NCBI GenBank assembly: GCA_049724395.1
Contig: JAUGWO010000180.1
Location: forward strand, 1-64,000
Source of the DNA: Spongospora subterranea f. sp. subterranea
Lineage: Eukaryota; Endomyxa: Phytomyxea; Phytomyxea; Plasmodiophorida
Length of the DNA stretch: 64,000 nucleotides
Reading direction: 5' to 3'
Shown here: positions 21,989 through 34,074 of the stretch, piece by piece
How positions within the stretch are numbered: the first letter of the stretch is position 1
How the letters are laid out: each line of letters starts with the position of its first letter
Position numbers and translations under genes: made by a program
Notes under the pieces: model-generated
What the model saw: the letters and a program-made list of their open reading frames with translations, nothing else
What the model was told of the DNA's origin: nothing
The model's database searches: none

Positions 21989-24789
21989 ATGCCTGGGAAT
22001 CCGAAGAAGTCTTCTAAAAAAAGCGCCATGAAACCCAAACGACAGAAACGGGATGATGACGCAGAACCTACAGCTGTTATTTCAGATAAACGTTTTGCCC
22101 ATGTTCATTCTGATCCCCGTTTCCAAATCATGCCGAAAGAGAAGCGGAAATTCAGGGTGGATTCGCGGTTCAAGGGCATGTTTAAGGACGACAGGTTCAA
22201 GTCGAACTGTGAGGAGACAGATATTGTCTCGATTCTGTGCTGAGGAAACATTCTCTGTGGGCAGATACGGTGGATGCGTATGGGAGGAAGGTGGAGACCG
22301 ACACCTATGGGGACGATCTGCATCGATATTATAATATCGACGATGACGATGATGAGGAGGAAGATGTTGCAAACGATGATGGGGAAGACGAACAGAAGTA
22401 TATCACACTCTTTTTGATGTTGTTGAATGCGATCAGCTAAAACCGGGTTGTTTAGATCTGGAGAGATCAGGGATGTTTCCAAAGTTGGATTTGAGGACGA
22501 CTCCAGTGACGATTCGGAAGACGAGAATGACGAGGACGACTCCTCCGACGCCGACTCCTACGATAGATTCAACACGGTTAGGGCCAATCAAAACTCAACA
22601 TGTTCACAGATCATGTGTGGGCTGAATGTGGGTTGATACTGCAGAACCATATGAACAACGTGGAGGATATTCCTCTAGGTGATGAAACCCTTCGTATTGC
22701 TGTTGTCAATCTGGAATGGGATCGTCTACGTGCCGTTGATCTACTAGTCTTATTCCAGTAATATTCGCATTTTGGTATCTCATTTTCCTCCAATCAACGT
22801 TTTCGGAACGTCCAGATCGTTCGTTGGAGAAGGCGATGTCATCGAGCGTGTAGATATTTACTCATCCGAATACGGAAGAACAATGATGAAATTGGAAGCA
22901 GAGACGGTACTTTATCAAACCACCGGGATCAACGAATCACTCGTTGACACATTCCTTTTAGGGCCCACAAGATCTCTGGGTGAAATCAACAACCGATGCA
23001 GTTCCTGCCAACTCAGACGATATCCATTCGGAAGGGGAAAATTCCGAAGACGACGGCCGTAATCTGCCAATTGCATCAAATTTATCCGTTTTTCATCCAT
23101 CTCTTGCAGAACTCGACGCCGATCGCCTTCGATCGTACGAGACGCAAAAACTTCGATATTACGTGGCCGTGGTTACTTGCTCTTCATTGGAGTGCTCATC
23201 TAGAATCTATGCCCAATGCGATGGCATGGAATTCGAGCAGACTTCCAACATTCTCGACCTTCGGTTCATTCCGGCCGAAGTGGAATTTCACGTTGAACAT
23301 ATCAGGTTGAACCGGCTGTTGGGTCTCTCCCGTTGTTTTCCGGTGTTGATTTGTTTTTTATTTTTAGGGATTCAGCCAGTGAAGTACCGTCCAACTATGT
23401 GCCTTCGGATTTCTACACGTCGTCGTTGAAGCACACCAATGTCAAATGTAGTTGGGATGTGAGCGATCCGAACCGGGACCGATTCTTCAAGAAGAAGCTA
23501 TCGCACACTCAGATGGACAACCGGGACATTGAAGTACATCGTGGCAACATCTGCGCGCGTATTTGATTTTAACACAGAATTTTTCAGGTGTATCTGGCGC
23601 CAGCTGAAAGTGACGGTGAGGGCAGTGATGCAGCCTTATCTGTTGATGAAAGTGATGGAGAAGGGCAAAAGGTTGTGCTCAAGAAAAAGGCGCGCAATCG
23701 CTATTTGGGTCTTCTTGAAGGTTTGGGCGCGACAACGTCAAATTTGAACTGTTGAACCTGATAATGTAATGTGTATTAGATATCGACAGCATTATGGACG
23801 TGAACAGTGAGAAAGTTGACGACATCACTGTTTCATTCGAACCCGGTCTGAGCAATATCGGGCAAGCAATGCTGGACTCCAAGAAGCGAAAAGGAAGTTG
23901 TCGCCAACGAGACGGTGTGGGAGGCCAGGCAACGAAAACGAAAAGAGCGGAAGAGGTGATTGCTGCGACGTCTGGATATTTGAGTCGCGCTAACTGTTGA
24001 TTGTAGGGGTGGTGTTGCCATTGACGATGCTAGCGATGGGCTCACCAAAGATGAGGCCAACGATCCCTTCTTCAAAGATGCATTTAATGATGACCTGTAC
24101 GAGGATAGGCCGAAAAAAGCGAAAGAACTCAAGAAGGCGAAGAAAGCCAAAAAGACTAAAGACGAGGTTTGTTTCACCTTTCACTTCGCTTAGGACTCGG
24201 CGGATTTACTTGTCGCTACACAGGTTGAAGAAGAACAGAGGAGCCGCGCCGAGCTGGAGCTTCTGGTGTTGGACGAAGGGCGAAACGAAGCAACGGAATC
24301 GCTTCATCGCAGTAAGGGCTACAATGTTCAACAGCTTATTGAAGCTCATGAAGGATCCAAAAAGAGAAGGAAAAACAAGAGGAAATTGTCTGAGGATGAC
24401 ACGCCAGCCGACGGTTAGTTGGAAGTTTCAATTATTCAGAAAAAGGTTCTAATCTGTTTCATACAGGGGGCGCCAAATTCGACGTTAACAATATTGTCAA
24501 AGATGACAGATTCAAAGCAATTTTCAAATCTGAAGCGTTTGCTATTGATCCAACGGATCCGGCGTTCAAGAACACGCAAGCGATGTCACAGCTGCAGGAA
24601 ATTAGGCAGCAGCAACGAAAACAACACAATGCTGAACGTGAAGAAGCTGTCAAATCTCGAAAGCACAAGGCGATTATCGGCGATGTCAAAGCGGATGGCG
24701 AAACAATTTTTGCCGATATTGATGTTAACGCGCTTGTTCGGAAACTGAAAAACAATGCGACAAAGAGCAGTAAAAGGTCAAAAAAGTAA
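21989..24789 (+). CDS. ESF1: ESF1 nucleolar pre-rRNA processing factor
   Basis: Homologue of ESF1, needed for 18S rRNA maturation in the nucleolus. The start MPGNPKKSSKKSAMKPK is basic. The family repeat of the DPRF type follows: HSDPRFQIMPKEKRKF, then VDSRFKGMFKDDRFKSN. An acidic Asp/Glu stretch comes next, then the core domain: DETLRIAVVNLEWDRLRAVD, PINVFGTSRSFVGEGDVIER, VDIYSSEYGRTMMKLEAE, LRYYVAVVTCSSLECSSRIY and CDGMEFEQTSNILDLRFIP. Late acidic/basic regions lead to the C-terminal NUC153 motif (FDVNNIVKDDRFKAIFKSEA) and a Lys-rich tail. The gene is split by many short introns. Its stop codon at 24787-24789 lies only 25 bp from the convergent SDHC stop. Confidence 0.92.
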
Positions 24790-24814
24790 AACAAATATCT
24801 ATCGTCTTTGTATA

Positions 24815-25425
24815 CTAGTTTTTCTCATTGGATTTTTTCGCTGGGATGGAATAGCCTGCTAAAAAAACCGACAGCACTGCTGATGTTCCAAATAGAAGAA
24901 TGCTTGATCTACGAGTCGCTTTAATTGTAAGTCCTTTACAAGTCGCATCCCAATACTGCAACGGATCTCAGGGACAATGGATACGACGTCTGTTCCGGGA
25001 CATACCAAATGACGAACTCCTCCCAGGTAGTGGTATATTAAAGGAAATCCGATGGACAATTTTACGGCAGGAACTAGAATCGGTGTTGCCTCTTGGATCG
25101 CATGAACCACTTGCACAACTTCACCCCCACAGGCAGAAATCAATCCAGCCCCAGCAACAACTATGTTGCCAGAATAAACTACTGATGCGACAAGTTTTCG
25201 AAACAAATACATAAATGATGGCAATAACCGGAGATATGCGTAGAAGAGTGAGAAAGCAGCACAATAATGGGAAATAAACGCACCTCCAGATAAAACGACT
25301 CCAGTGACCCGGTTAGTGATCGACGATATGGCCGCCAAGGGAAAGTCGTATATTGTGACGTGAGGTGATATGGGACGAACATGGGACATGAATCTTCTCC
25401 CGACGAAGCGCAGATTGGATGTCAT
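24815..25425 (-). CDS. SDHC: Succinate dehydrogenase cytochrome b560 subunit
   Basis: Membrane anchor subunit C of mitochondrial complex II. Exon 1 is 25425-25006, a 50-nt intron covers 25005-24956, and exon 2 is 24955-24815. A short basic leader (MTSNLRFVGRRFMSHV) precedes the signature RPISPHVTIYDFPLAAISSI. SITNRVTGVVLSGG contains the quinone-site Ser and Arg region. Three hydrophobic helices follow. The haem-ligand motif IYHYLGGVRHL continues across the intron as YWDATCKGLTIKATRRSSIL, matching RHLxWDxxKGLxI of the family. Reading through the intron instead gives an unrelated tail, so the splice is well supported. Functional and complete by appearance. Confidence 0.93.
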
Positions 25426-25429
25426 CGCC

Positions 25430-26660
25430 CCCAGAGACGCGCGATATATTGCCAAACTAGCCGGAATGATATTGAATGCCAGATAGAGTGTCAATATTGG
25501 CACAAACCACAGTCGACTTGTTCACTGTACACTGTTAACGTGGCCAATCTTCACAGTGCTGTACATGTACACACCCAATGTGAGATTAATCTTGGATTAA
25601 TCAAGACACCCCCAAAACTACATGAAAGTTCGTACGGCTTCATCGGATTACTGTTTTTTTTTCCAACTTTGCACCCGACTGACTTCCTCATGAACAACGA
25701 CTGGGTATCAGAATTGAACGGGGTCCAAGCAGTTAAATATTGTTTTCTCGGAACAGTATCCATCTGAGGCTCTACCAATGGGTAGACAGGAATGAATTAT
25801 CGTGACTGTCGCCGAATCCATTGCTCTGGCTGTGGAATGACGAGTTAAGACTGATTTTTAGTCATTAGGGATCAGGTTTCACATTTACTGTTCTTTTGCA
25901 AGAGCAAAGCTACGTCCTCCCGCCCTTCGTCTGTTAGAGCCTTGGACATTGTTTGGAATGTCAGTGCTTCCATCAAAATGAAGACCATTTGTGGTGATCT
26001 AAATGGAATGACAGATCGTAAGCATTCAACTCCTGTATTAGCGATGGCAATGAGTAGTGATCTAAATTGAATGGCTAATCGTCAATGCCACGTGATTTGA
26101 GCAATCCGTGCCATTCTGTTAAGTTTTGGTTGAGACAACAACTCCTGTATCCGTGGCAGTTCCAGATGAAAAGTGACATCTTCACATGTACAAACACGTG
26201 TTGGTGCACGGGGCGATTTGTTAGAAGCGGAACTTCAGAAAGGTGTCCACGTTTGAAAAACAGCAACTATTTCTTGTACATTGCCATCGTTTGAGCTCTC
26301 GGCCATTCGAAATGAGGTTCGAGGTAAATGGATTATCAGGGTCTCCAACAGATTAGCATTGGCATTCATAATGTCGCACTAGTGAGGCAGGATGAGGAAA
26401 TCCCAATCAGAATATCATGCTCATGCTTGGTGTGTACTTCCCTGTGTGTGTTGATTGATCCAAGACGCACAACGTCTCCCATGCTGTACATTTGTAATAC
26501 AAGTGTGCCCAAACAAAACCGGTGTTCGTTTCGGGTCCTGATATTTTCGTCCGACAGCAGAAATTCATGTTGGTTTGTGTAGATTGCTTGCACTTCTCGC
26601 TGATGCAGTACAACTTATGTGCTCTTTGAAAATTTATGCCACCACGTTTCGATGTCTTGA
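25430..26660. other. Intergenic interval, no gene recognised
   Basis: About 1.2 kb with no frame that matches a known protein. Two degenerate copies of a GATCTAAAT-GAATG...AACTCCTGTAT block occur near 25995-26038 and 26056-26150. I see no tRNA or snRNA signature. Confidence 0.5.
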
Positions 26661-26850
26661 TAAAGCCATACTTAACGGATATCGGGGTCGGGATCACTGA
26701 GATATCGTCCAATAAGAGGCAGCAATGAAGAAAGATACGGACCAGCGTCTAACTGCATTGCCTGGAACATTCGTCCCCGTTGGAAAAAAGAAAGCGACTT
26801 CCACCACAAGACAGAATACCGCGACGAAATGACCGTCACGAGATTGTCAA
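26661..26850 (-). pseudogene. Duplicated importin-5 exon fragment
   Basis: Bases about 26661-26830 are a near copy of 27671-27840 inside the importin gene; the offset is 1010 bp. The copied part encodes AMQLDAGPYLSSLLPLIGRY followed by LSDPDPDIR and includes adjoining intron sequence, so it arose by DNA duplication, not retroposition. It lies downstream of the importin stop codon (27009), so it is probably not part of the normal protein. An open frame runs through it (26932-26672) with an unrelated N-terminal part. Confidence 0.75.
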
Positions 26851-27008
26851 CCGTATCGAGGTAAGGTGGATTAGAGAGAAAACCCTCGGAGTGCATCTGC
26901 AAGATTGTGTCGGAAAAGAGCAAACGATCCATAACTACTGTAATTGCTGGTTCATAACAGAGATGGTGTATTGATTGATTATTAGTAGATGAATGTTAAA
27001 CAAACGGA

Positions 27009-30000
27009 TCAATTCAGATTCGCGACTTTTTCTTTGAGATGAAGAGGCAATTCTGCCACTATTTGGGACATGATAGTCGGCGGCAATTGCTTGAGGATCG
27101 GAATTATTCTAGCAGCCTGAGTAGCATTTGACAATTTCGTGTGGAGGACGTCGACAAGGATTTGAACAATTTTTGGCAGATTGCAAAGATCCTTGCCAAG
27201 CAAGTGCGTATTGTTACTACGCAAACCAATTAAATGGGGTTCCGAAAGAGCAAAATTTGAATCATCAAACCTTTCGATTAAATCACAGAGTATTGCGATG
27301 CAAATGGCGCTTTCCTGAGCATCATCACGAATTGGAAGCATTCCCAGCCACATCGGGAGAAGCTGGGCGCAGTCGACGTGATCAGATTGATAACGTAGAA
27401 TACGTCCTAAAGCGGCAACAGCATTGTCTGTGGCTCTCTTATTACCTAAAAAGGATGAAGACTGAGATAAGGCTTTGAAAACCCAGCTGAATCGAACCAG
27501 ACTGCCTAGAGATAGGGTGCTGGATCATACTGATTAACGATTGTGCTGATGCAGAGACGTAAGGCACAAAGTGCTGACCAGCGTGTTGGGCACATACGGC
27601 GAACCCGAACGCGACAGCCTGATCGCATCACAGCATTTAAAAACAGCATAGATCAATAAAAACCATTCGATAAAGCTATACTTGACGGATATCGGGGTCG
27701 GGATCACTGAGATATCGTCCAATAAGAGGCAGCAACGAAGAAAGATACGGACCGGCGTCTAACTGCATCGCCTGGAACATACTTCCGTTGAAAAAAGAAT
27801 AGCGACTTCCACCACAAGACAAGATACCTCGACAAAATCGTCAAATATAAAAATTGCAATTTTTCTCGGAATCAGCCCGGACGATGGATCAAGCATTTGC
27901 ATAAAAGCTGGCAAGGTCTCGTGGAAAATTGGTAAAAAATGCTTCTTCAACTGTTTGATCATCGATCCAAAGCATTCAGCAAGCATATACTATGGAGTGA
28001 TGAAGGTCAGTGAATACAACGGCAATCACAGCAAATGAAAACCTGAAGCTGCTCTTCAGCCTCCCTTGTTTCGATGCGTTTATCATCGTCATCTTCATCA
28101 TCTAATTCTTCCTCTTCCGCTGTTCGAACCGCACTAGCCACGGCTTATTCAGAACCAATGCAAAACGTTACCGAACAATCCATACGCTGATCTGCGTCTT
28201 CCCTCGCAGTGTTCGACCATTTTAATTACTTGGTCTCTGACAGCTTTTACGATGTCAATCGGGAACATGGCAGCTGAGCGCTCACCACATTTATCGAAAC
28301 AAGACTGCATACAAAAGAATGAGGATACAAAGAAACCTAACTCGATTAACTAAACAGACCTGAATAGCATGCAAAAAGCTTGACATCACAAAAACGTCTT
28401 CTTCTTCTTGCAGAGCGTCAAGCAATGATGTGATGGTGATTAACGCCAATTCTTGAGGTACATTGATTTCACACATATTGGCTTCCTGGGCAGTGACCGC
28501 ACAAAGAAGAAGATCAGGTAATGCACCAGCGCAGCTCCTATAACGTCGTGAGCAAAGCCGCATCGCGAAAAAGCGAAAGAAGTTTTTACTGCTGCACGTT
28601 TTCCTCGAAATGAAACTTTAACAAGGGCAAAAACGTTTCAACCGTTGGGCGCAGCCAGGGGAAAAAATCCTAGAAAACGATAAGAAGCTGAAATATGGAT
28701 GAATGAGCATCAAGCGGCATACTGACCTTATTCAAAGTTGCCACAAAAGATCCAAGAGCAGAACAGCCTAACGACTTTTCCTCAATCTGGTTGGTACTGA
28801 TGCCATATCTGAAAAAAAAAACACTCACACACATATAAGAGCGCACAAAAATCGGCAATTACTGTTCATCTCCAATTTCGAATATTTGCTTCTCTCCTTT
28901 ACCGTCGTCATCGTCTTCGTCAACTCGTCCTGAGCATGAATTTAGAGCTTTGATAACCCGCGAAAATGGAAACGAACCGAGAACACATTTGATTTGAGCA
29001 CTCCGTAGGACGGTAGGAATAACAACGTGGCCATAAGCTGAAAATGATGGACCTAGCGCAGAGCAAATACGAGTCCAAGCTTGAACCATGTAGGAGTAAG
29101 AAGGATCGTCAGACGCAAAAGCCCCGGCCTGCAGCAAACCCCACATCAATGCATTTACACTCTCGGAAAAAAAGATTATAGAGACCTGAACAATCTTTAT
29201 TGTCAGCTCCATAACATCCTTGGCGTCCGGGGCAAATCTTTCATTTCCAACCGCCATGCCAATAAAGGTAATACATTCGAGAGCACGGCCTCTAAACATA
29301 GCGTCGTCTGGGCCTGGAAAAAACGTCAAAGCATTGATTTTTAAATATTTCGAACTGGCTCGCACCATTGGCATTTAGAATAGCGAATTTCAAAAGTGGA
29401 ACAAAATGCTCATAAAACTTGGCGAATGAGGTGGAAATGCACTCAGCAACAGATGCAATTGCAGTCATGGCCTGTTCCTGAATGATACGTTGTGGGCGCT
29501 GAAGCATACTGTACAGGCGTGACACGAGGGTATCAGCGTAGGCTTGTAATATGTTGCCCTTACAATGCTCGGAGAAATTGATAATCGCGGCCTAGACAAA
29601 CAATGAGAAAACGATATGGCCTGGGAACGGAGACAAACCGCAGCATGCGACTGAACCCGAGGATGCCGGGAGTCTTCCATTGCAACCAACAGCGCAGGAA
29701 GAATTTCAGCATGATAATCATTCTAAAAAGGGGCGAGTAAACCGAGGGCCAGTCGACCTTGAAATGACAAAGTTCACCTGGATATCTGGGCCAAAATCAG
29801 TGCACATCTGACCCATGCAGTTGATAGCTGCATATTGGACATATGGCGATTCGTCACTACTAGTATATCGCAGCACTAACGAGACCATCTCTGGAAGTTT
29901 TTTCAGCGACATGACTTCGCTAGCCTATCAGAAGTTGAGATAATGATAAAAATTAGACAAAAAGAGCCAACTTGTGTGAGCGCCATTAGCGCGGCGAAAC

Positions 30001-31419
30001 GTGACTTCCATGACTTAGTATCCGACAATCCCTTACTAACTAAATTGACAATGACAGGTGTCATCTTTTTCCCGCCAACACTTCGAGAAATCCGATCGAT
30101 AGCAGTTTCACCCTGAAAAATTCGAATCAATGGGATGCAGCGGGCAAAAACTGCAAAACGTACCGCTCCGAACCCAGCATCTTCACTCGCTTCCCAGTTT
30201 TTACTCGCATGCTGCCAGGTATCATGTTCTTCATCAAACGCGATCATTAACGATAGTGCCAGCGAGATGGACGCCTCTAAAAGCGCCGGGCATTTACGGC
30301 TAGCATTTGGAGCACCTAAAGAACTTGCGTCACAAATTGTGGTTCGATGAGGTTAAGAGCACCGAAAAACCTTCGATGATGGTGGTTGCGAGCTCTAAGC
30401 AAAGTTGTAAGACTTCGTCATCGATAGCTGCATTATTGCTAACGTGCAACAGCATTTGAACAATGGAAGCAAAGTCTAGACGGAAAAAAACCGCCGATCG
30501 TGTAGCCATACTGATGAGCGAAGAAAGACAAATAGCACCAGAATCATCATCAGTAAGGAGACTATCCCTAACAACGTGCAATACAGGTAGGCGAAGATTA
30601 TTGAAATGGGCGATTTGATTCTCGTCAACATGTATGAAAGTCGAGCTAACTGCTGTTAACGCGGCAGTGCGAACAGCAAATGAAGAATCCGACAGCCTAT
30701 ATACAGTTTTAAATACCATATTCAAAGGCGATGGCAGACATATACCCTCTTGTGAACAGGGCAACAAGGGCGCCGATATTGTCCCGTTGTACTTCAGGAA
30801 GAGCGTCGCCAATTTTCCCGAGAATAATAAGAGCAGACTGGAATGGAGTCGGCCATGAACAACCCGACAGGTGTCGTGGGAACGGTGAATATCTAGCCTT
30901 ACCTCTCTCATTGTCTCTGAAGGCTGTAGAGACATCTGTTCAAGAGCGGGGATGATCTCATCCCACTGCCCTCGATATAGAGTGATTTGTGCCACGACAG
31001 CGATCGTGTCACATAGTAATTTTCGGATGTTGGGCGATGGATTCGGCCGCCACTGTTCTCAACAATGACGATTTCAGCTCGGCTTGTAGAGGTAGCGACA
31101 GCTTGTTCAAGATCATGGGTTCTCCAACCGGAAGATTTCTTCGCAAGAGCACTGCACATAGAGACCGCGCCTGAAATTGACGGTTTCACGAAACGCGTTA
31201 ATTTGACACTGTAAAAACGGTTTGATGGAATAAACGCACCTCTGAAGGAGTCGATTCTTGGCTAAGAAGATGGATTAAAGCGCCAACCATAATCTCCGGG
31301 CACAGGTCAATCTGTTGGCGGAGCGTCTTTTCGGCCTGCTTCTGGACGGCCGATGTTGTCGACAAGGAGTTGGCGAGCAGGCCGAGAATGGCGCCGACCG
31401 TGTCTTCCGACGCGCTCAT
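27009..31419 (-). CDS. IPO5: Importin-5 / karyopherin beta-3 (Kap121 family)
   Basis: A long HEAT-repeat nuclear import receptor in many exons. It starts MSASEDTVGAILGLLANSLS and VQKQAEKTLRQQIDLCPE. Central signatures are WQHASKNWEASEDAGFGAGE followed by TAIDRISRSVGGKKMTPVIV, the family acidic loop and the following repeat. Then come YVQYAAINCMGQMCTDFGPD, LVAMEDSRHPRVQSHAAVCL, GRALECITFIGMAVGNERFA, an acidic insert VDEDDDDGKGEKQIFEIGD, and SGLIPRKIAIFIFDDFVE. The C-terminal WLGMLPIRDDAQESAI and LPKIVQILVDVLHTKLSN blocks match IPO5. These proteins carry ribosomal proteins and histones into the nucleus. The gene looks complete. A partial exon duplication sits just past its 3' end. Confidence 0.9.
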
Positions 31420-31764
31420 CCTTTGCTGGAAAGATGAGCCGCCTGGCTGCTCGATTTAGCCCCCGGGCACCAAATACCCGCCTGGTCCACTACACACCCA
31501 CTGCCAACCTCTATATACGGGACAAAACAGTGTATTTCGCACTCCGAACTGCGATTAGTCTAATTGTACAGTGCGCGGCCGTTCCGAACGACCGACGCCC
31601 AGGAGACGCTGGCGCTGGCGCCGATCACGTTCGGGGTTTCACGCAATAATCCTTTCAAAATCGTCGGGAGAAACGGCCGCAATTTTATGTGGGTTCATTG
31701 ATTCTTTTGATGCGAAAAATAGAGAGATTATATAGGGACGAGTTTAGTTTTACGAGATCTTGAT

Positions 31765-33784
31765 TCAGACAAGAAGAGAGTGGCCGGTCATTTGAGGCGG
31801 AATTTCAAAGCCCATAACTTCCAAAATCGTTGGAGCTACGTCTTGTAATCCGGCAGGTACGTTCTTGAATTTTAAGGACTGAAACACGGTATCCCGCTAT
31901 TAGATCGACGTTTGGGTGAGATGATGGGTTCGTACCGGGTCGCCGAACATCATGAACGGAACGGGATTCGTTGTGTGTGATGTCTTGGGAAGGCCAGATT
32001 CATCCAGCATAACCTCGGCATTGCCATGATCAGAAGTGACAAACAATATAGCTCCAGTCGATGCACAAGCGTCGCGAATAACACCTATTGCCGCATCTGT
32101 TGCTTCGACGGCTTCCACAGTCTTTTCGTAGTTTCCAGTATGGCCAACCTAAGTTGAAAGGTAAAATAAACAAAAAAAAAACAGGCCGTTTATGCTGTTA
32201 TCGTACCATGTCGGGAGGAGCCAAATTGCAGACGACGAAGGAATATTCTTTGGATTTGACCGCCTTCGCCACTTCATCTGCGACGCCAGCTACACTCATT
32301 GATGGAGCGAGATCGTACGTTGCCACGCCTTTGGGCGAATCAACCAAGACGCGGTCCTCGCCTGGCCAAGCTTTTTCAACGCCACCGTTGAAGAAAAACG
32401 TGACATGAGCGTATTTTTCGGTCTGTCTCAAGAATTTAGCAACAGAACATAGACAGTTGTGGACTACCAACTTCGGCAATATGACATTGCTTTATTCCTT
32501 TCGATGAAAGGAACTCAGATATCGCCATGTCGTTCGATTGAGCAGGGAAGACAACAGGAATATGATTGAAGATTTGGTTGTACAACGTGAACTGCACTAT
32601 TCCAAGATCCACAGGGACGTTGTCCATACTGACATTCAACATCTTGGTGGAAAAATAAGATGGCGCTACCCACATAAACCAACCTGGACACATCGAAAGG
32701 AGGGGCAATTCCGACAGCCTCAACAATTTCGCGCATGCGATCGGAACGATAATTGAAAAACACTAACGTGTCACCAGACCTTACAATGCCATTCGTGTCA
32801 AAAATCATCTGCAATTCCATGGGCGTCAAGGCAATTCGTTCGAAGACTGACGCGAAACGTACTGGTTTCAAGAACTCGTCAGTCTCGCCAGACAAATATT
32901 TTGCTTGAATCTGTGCTGAAGCTGAAGATTCACTGGCAACTTCTCCTTCGCCACCAAGAATGCATCGATAAGCTTTTTCGACACGCTCCCAGCGCTTATC
33001 ACGATCCTGAACCATCTATAGTGAGAATCGATATAGGGTGAATCTGCCAAGTGCTAACCATAGCATAATAGCGACCAGTAACTGTCGCCAATTTACCATA
33101 CTTGGTGCTATCAAAAAACTCTTGCAGCTGCTGAGCATAAGTATACGCTGATTTCGGCGGAGTGTCACGCCCATCGGCGAAGAAATGGACAAACGCTTCA
33201 GGAACATTTGCGTTTTTACTAACTGCAAACAATTTAACAGCATTACAGGATAAATTGTTCAGGAGCGCTACCGTTCAAAAGCTCGTAGAGATGTAATATA
33301 TGTGAATGGACACCACCATCGCTAACCAGACCTAAGAAGTGAATGCGACCTGTGCCTTCTCTAGCACGATTGAAAGCATCAACTAAAGCAGGGCGTTGAA
33401 TGAAAGAACCGTCGCTTATAGATAAGTTAATTCGCACGAGATCCTATTTCACACATATCAAATGCCATTGGAAACGCAAAAAAACAAAATGAAATTACCT
33501 GATACTCGACACGCCCTGCGCCGATCGTTAAGTGACCAACTTCTGAATTCCCCATTACACCCTGAAATAAAACTGAGACGAAAGACAGAAAACGACCAAG
33601 TTGTTCCAATCACCTCAGGAAGACCCACGTCGAGACCGTGAGCTGCAATGACAGCGTATCCACCGGTTTTCGGATCAGAAAGGGCATCCATTACCGGGGT
33701 TGCAGCTTCAGCAATCGCGTTCCCTTTTCTGTCGGCTGTGATACCCCAGCCATCAATGCAGATCAGCACCGCTGAGCGTGTCAT
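31765..33784 (-). CDS. Cofactor-independent phosphoglycerate mutase
   Basis: 2,3-bisphosphoglycerate-independent phosphoglycerate mutase, converting 3- to 2-phosphoglycerate in glycolysis. It begins [15 protein letters not shown] (metal-binding Asp) and has [17 protein letters not shown] with the phosphorylated Ser. Substrate-site motifs are [29 protein letters not shown] and VTGRYYAM. The second metal site follows, [17 protein letters not shown] and [13 protein letters not shown], and the end is [13 protein letters not shown]. All catalytic motifs look intact. It is split by several short introns. The enzyme is of the plant/bacterial type, which animals other than nematodes lack, so it helps to exclude an animal or typical fungal genome. 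The start codon lies about 290 bp from the divergent thiolase gene. Confidence 0.93.
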
Positions 33785-34074
33785 GACCAGCGTTTATATT
33801 CGGCGGAAATCGCGGAGAATTACAGTACGGTGTATATGTCGCCAGATTCCCTCGCTCCGTGTCTCTCGCTGTATTGAGGTCGATACAGTACACAGTACAC
33901 ACAGGTAACTTCACGGTCATTCTCGCACTTCGCACTTTGTTCAGGTGCTGCTAATATCGGGTCGTTCCTAATGCACTTTGACGGAAAGCGGGAGAGATTT
34001 CGACTGGGGGGTGTTGACAGCGTTGTACATATGCGGTCATGTGATGTGGGTGGGCGCAGCGGCCACATCTCATC

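Noticed and set aside
24859-24955. SDHC C-terminus read through without splicing
   Set aside because: The unspliced tail has no family similarity, while the 50-nt intron gives YWDATCKGLTIK, which matches the family.
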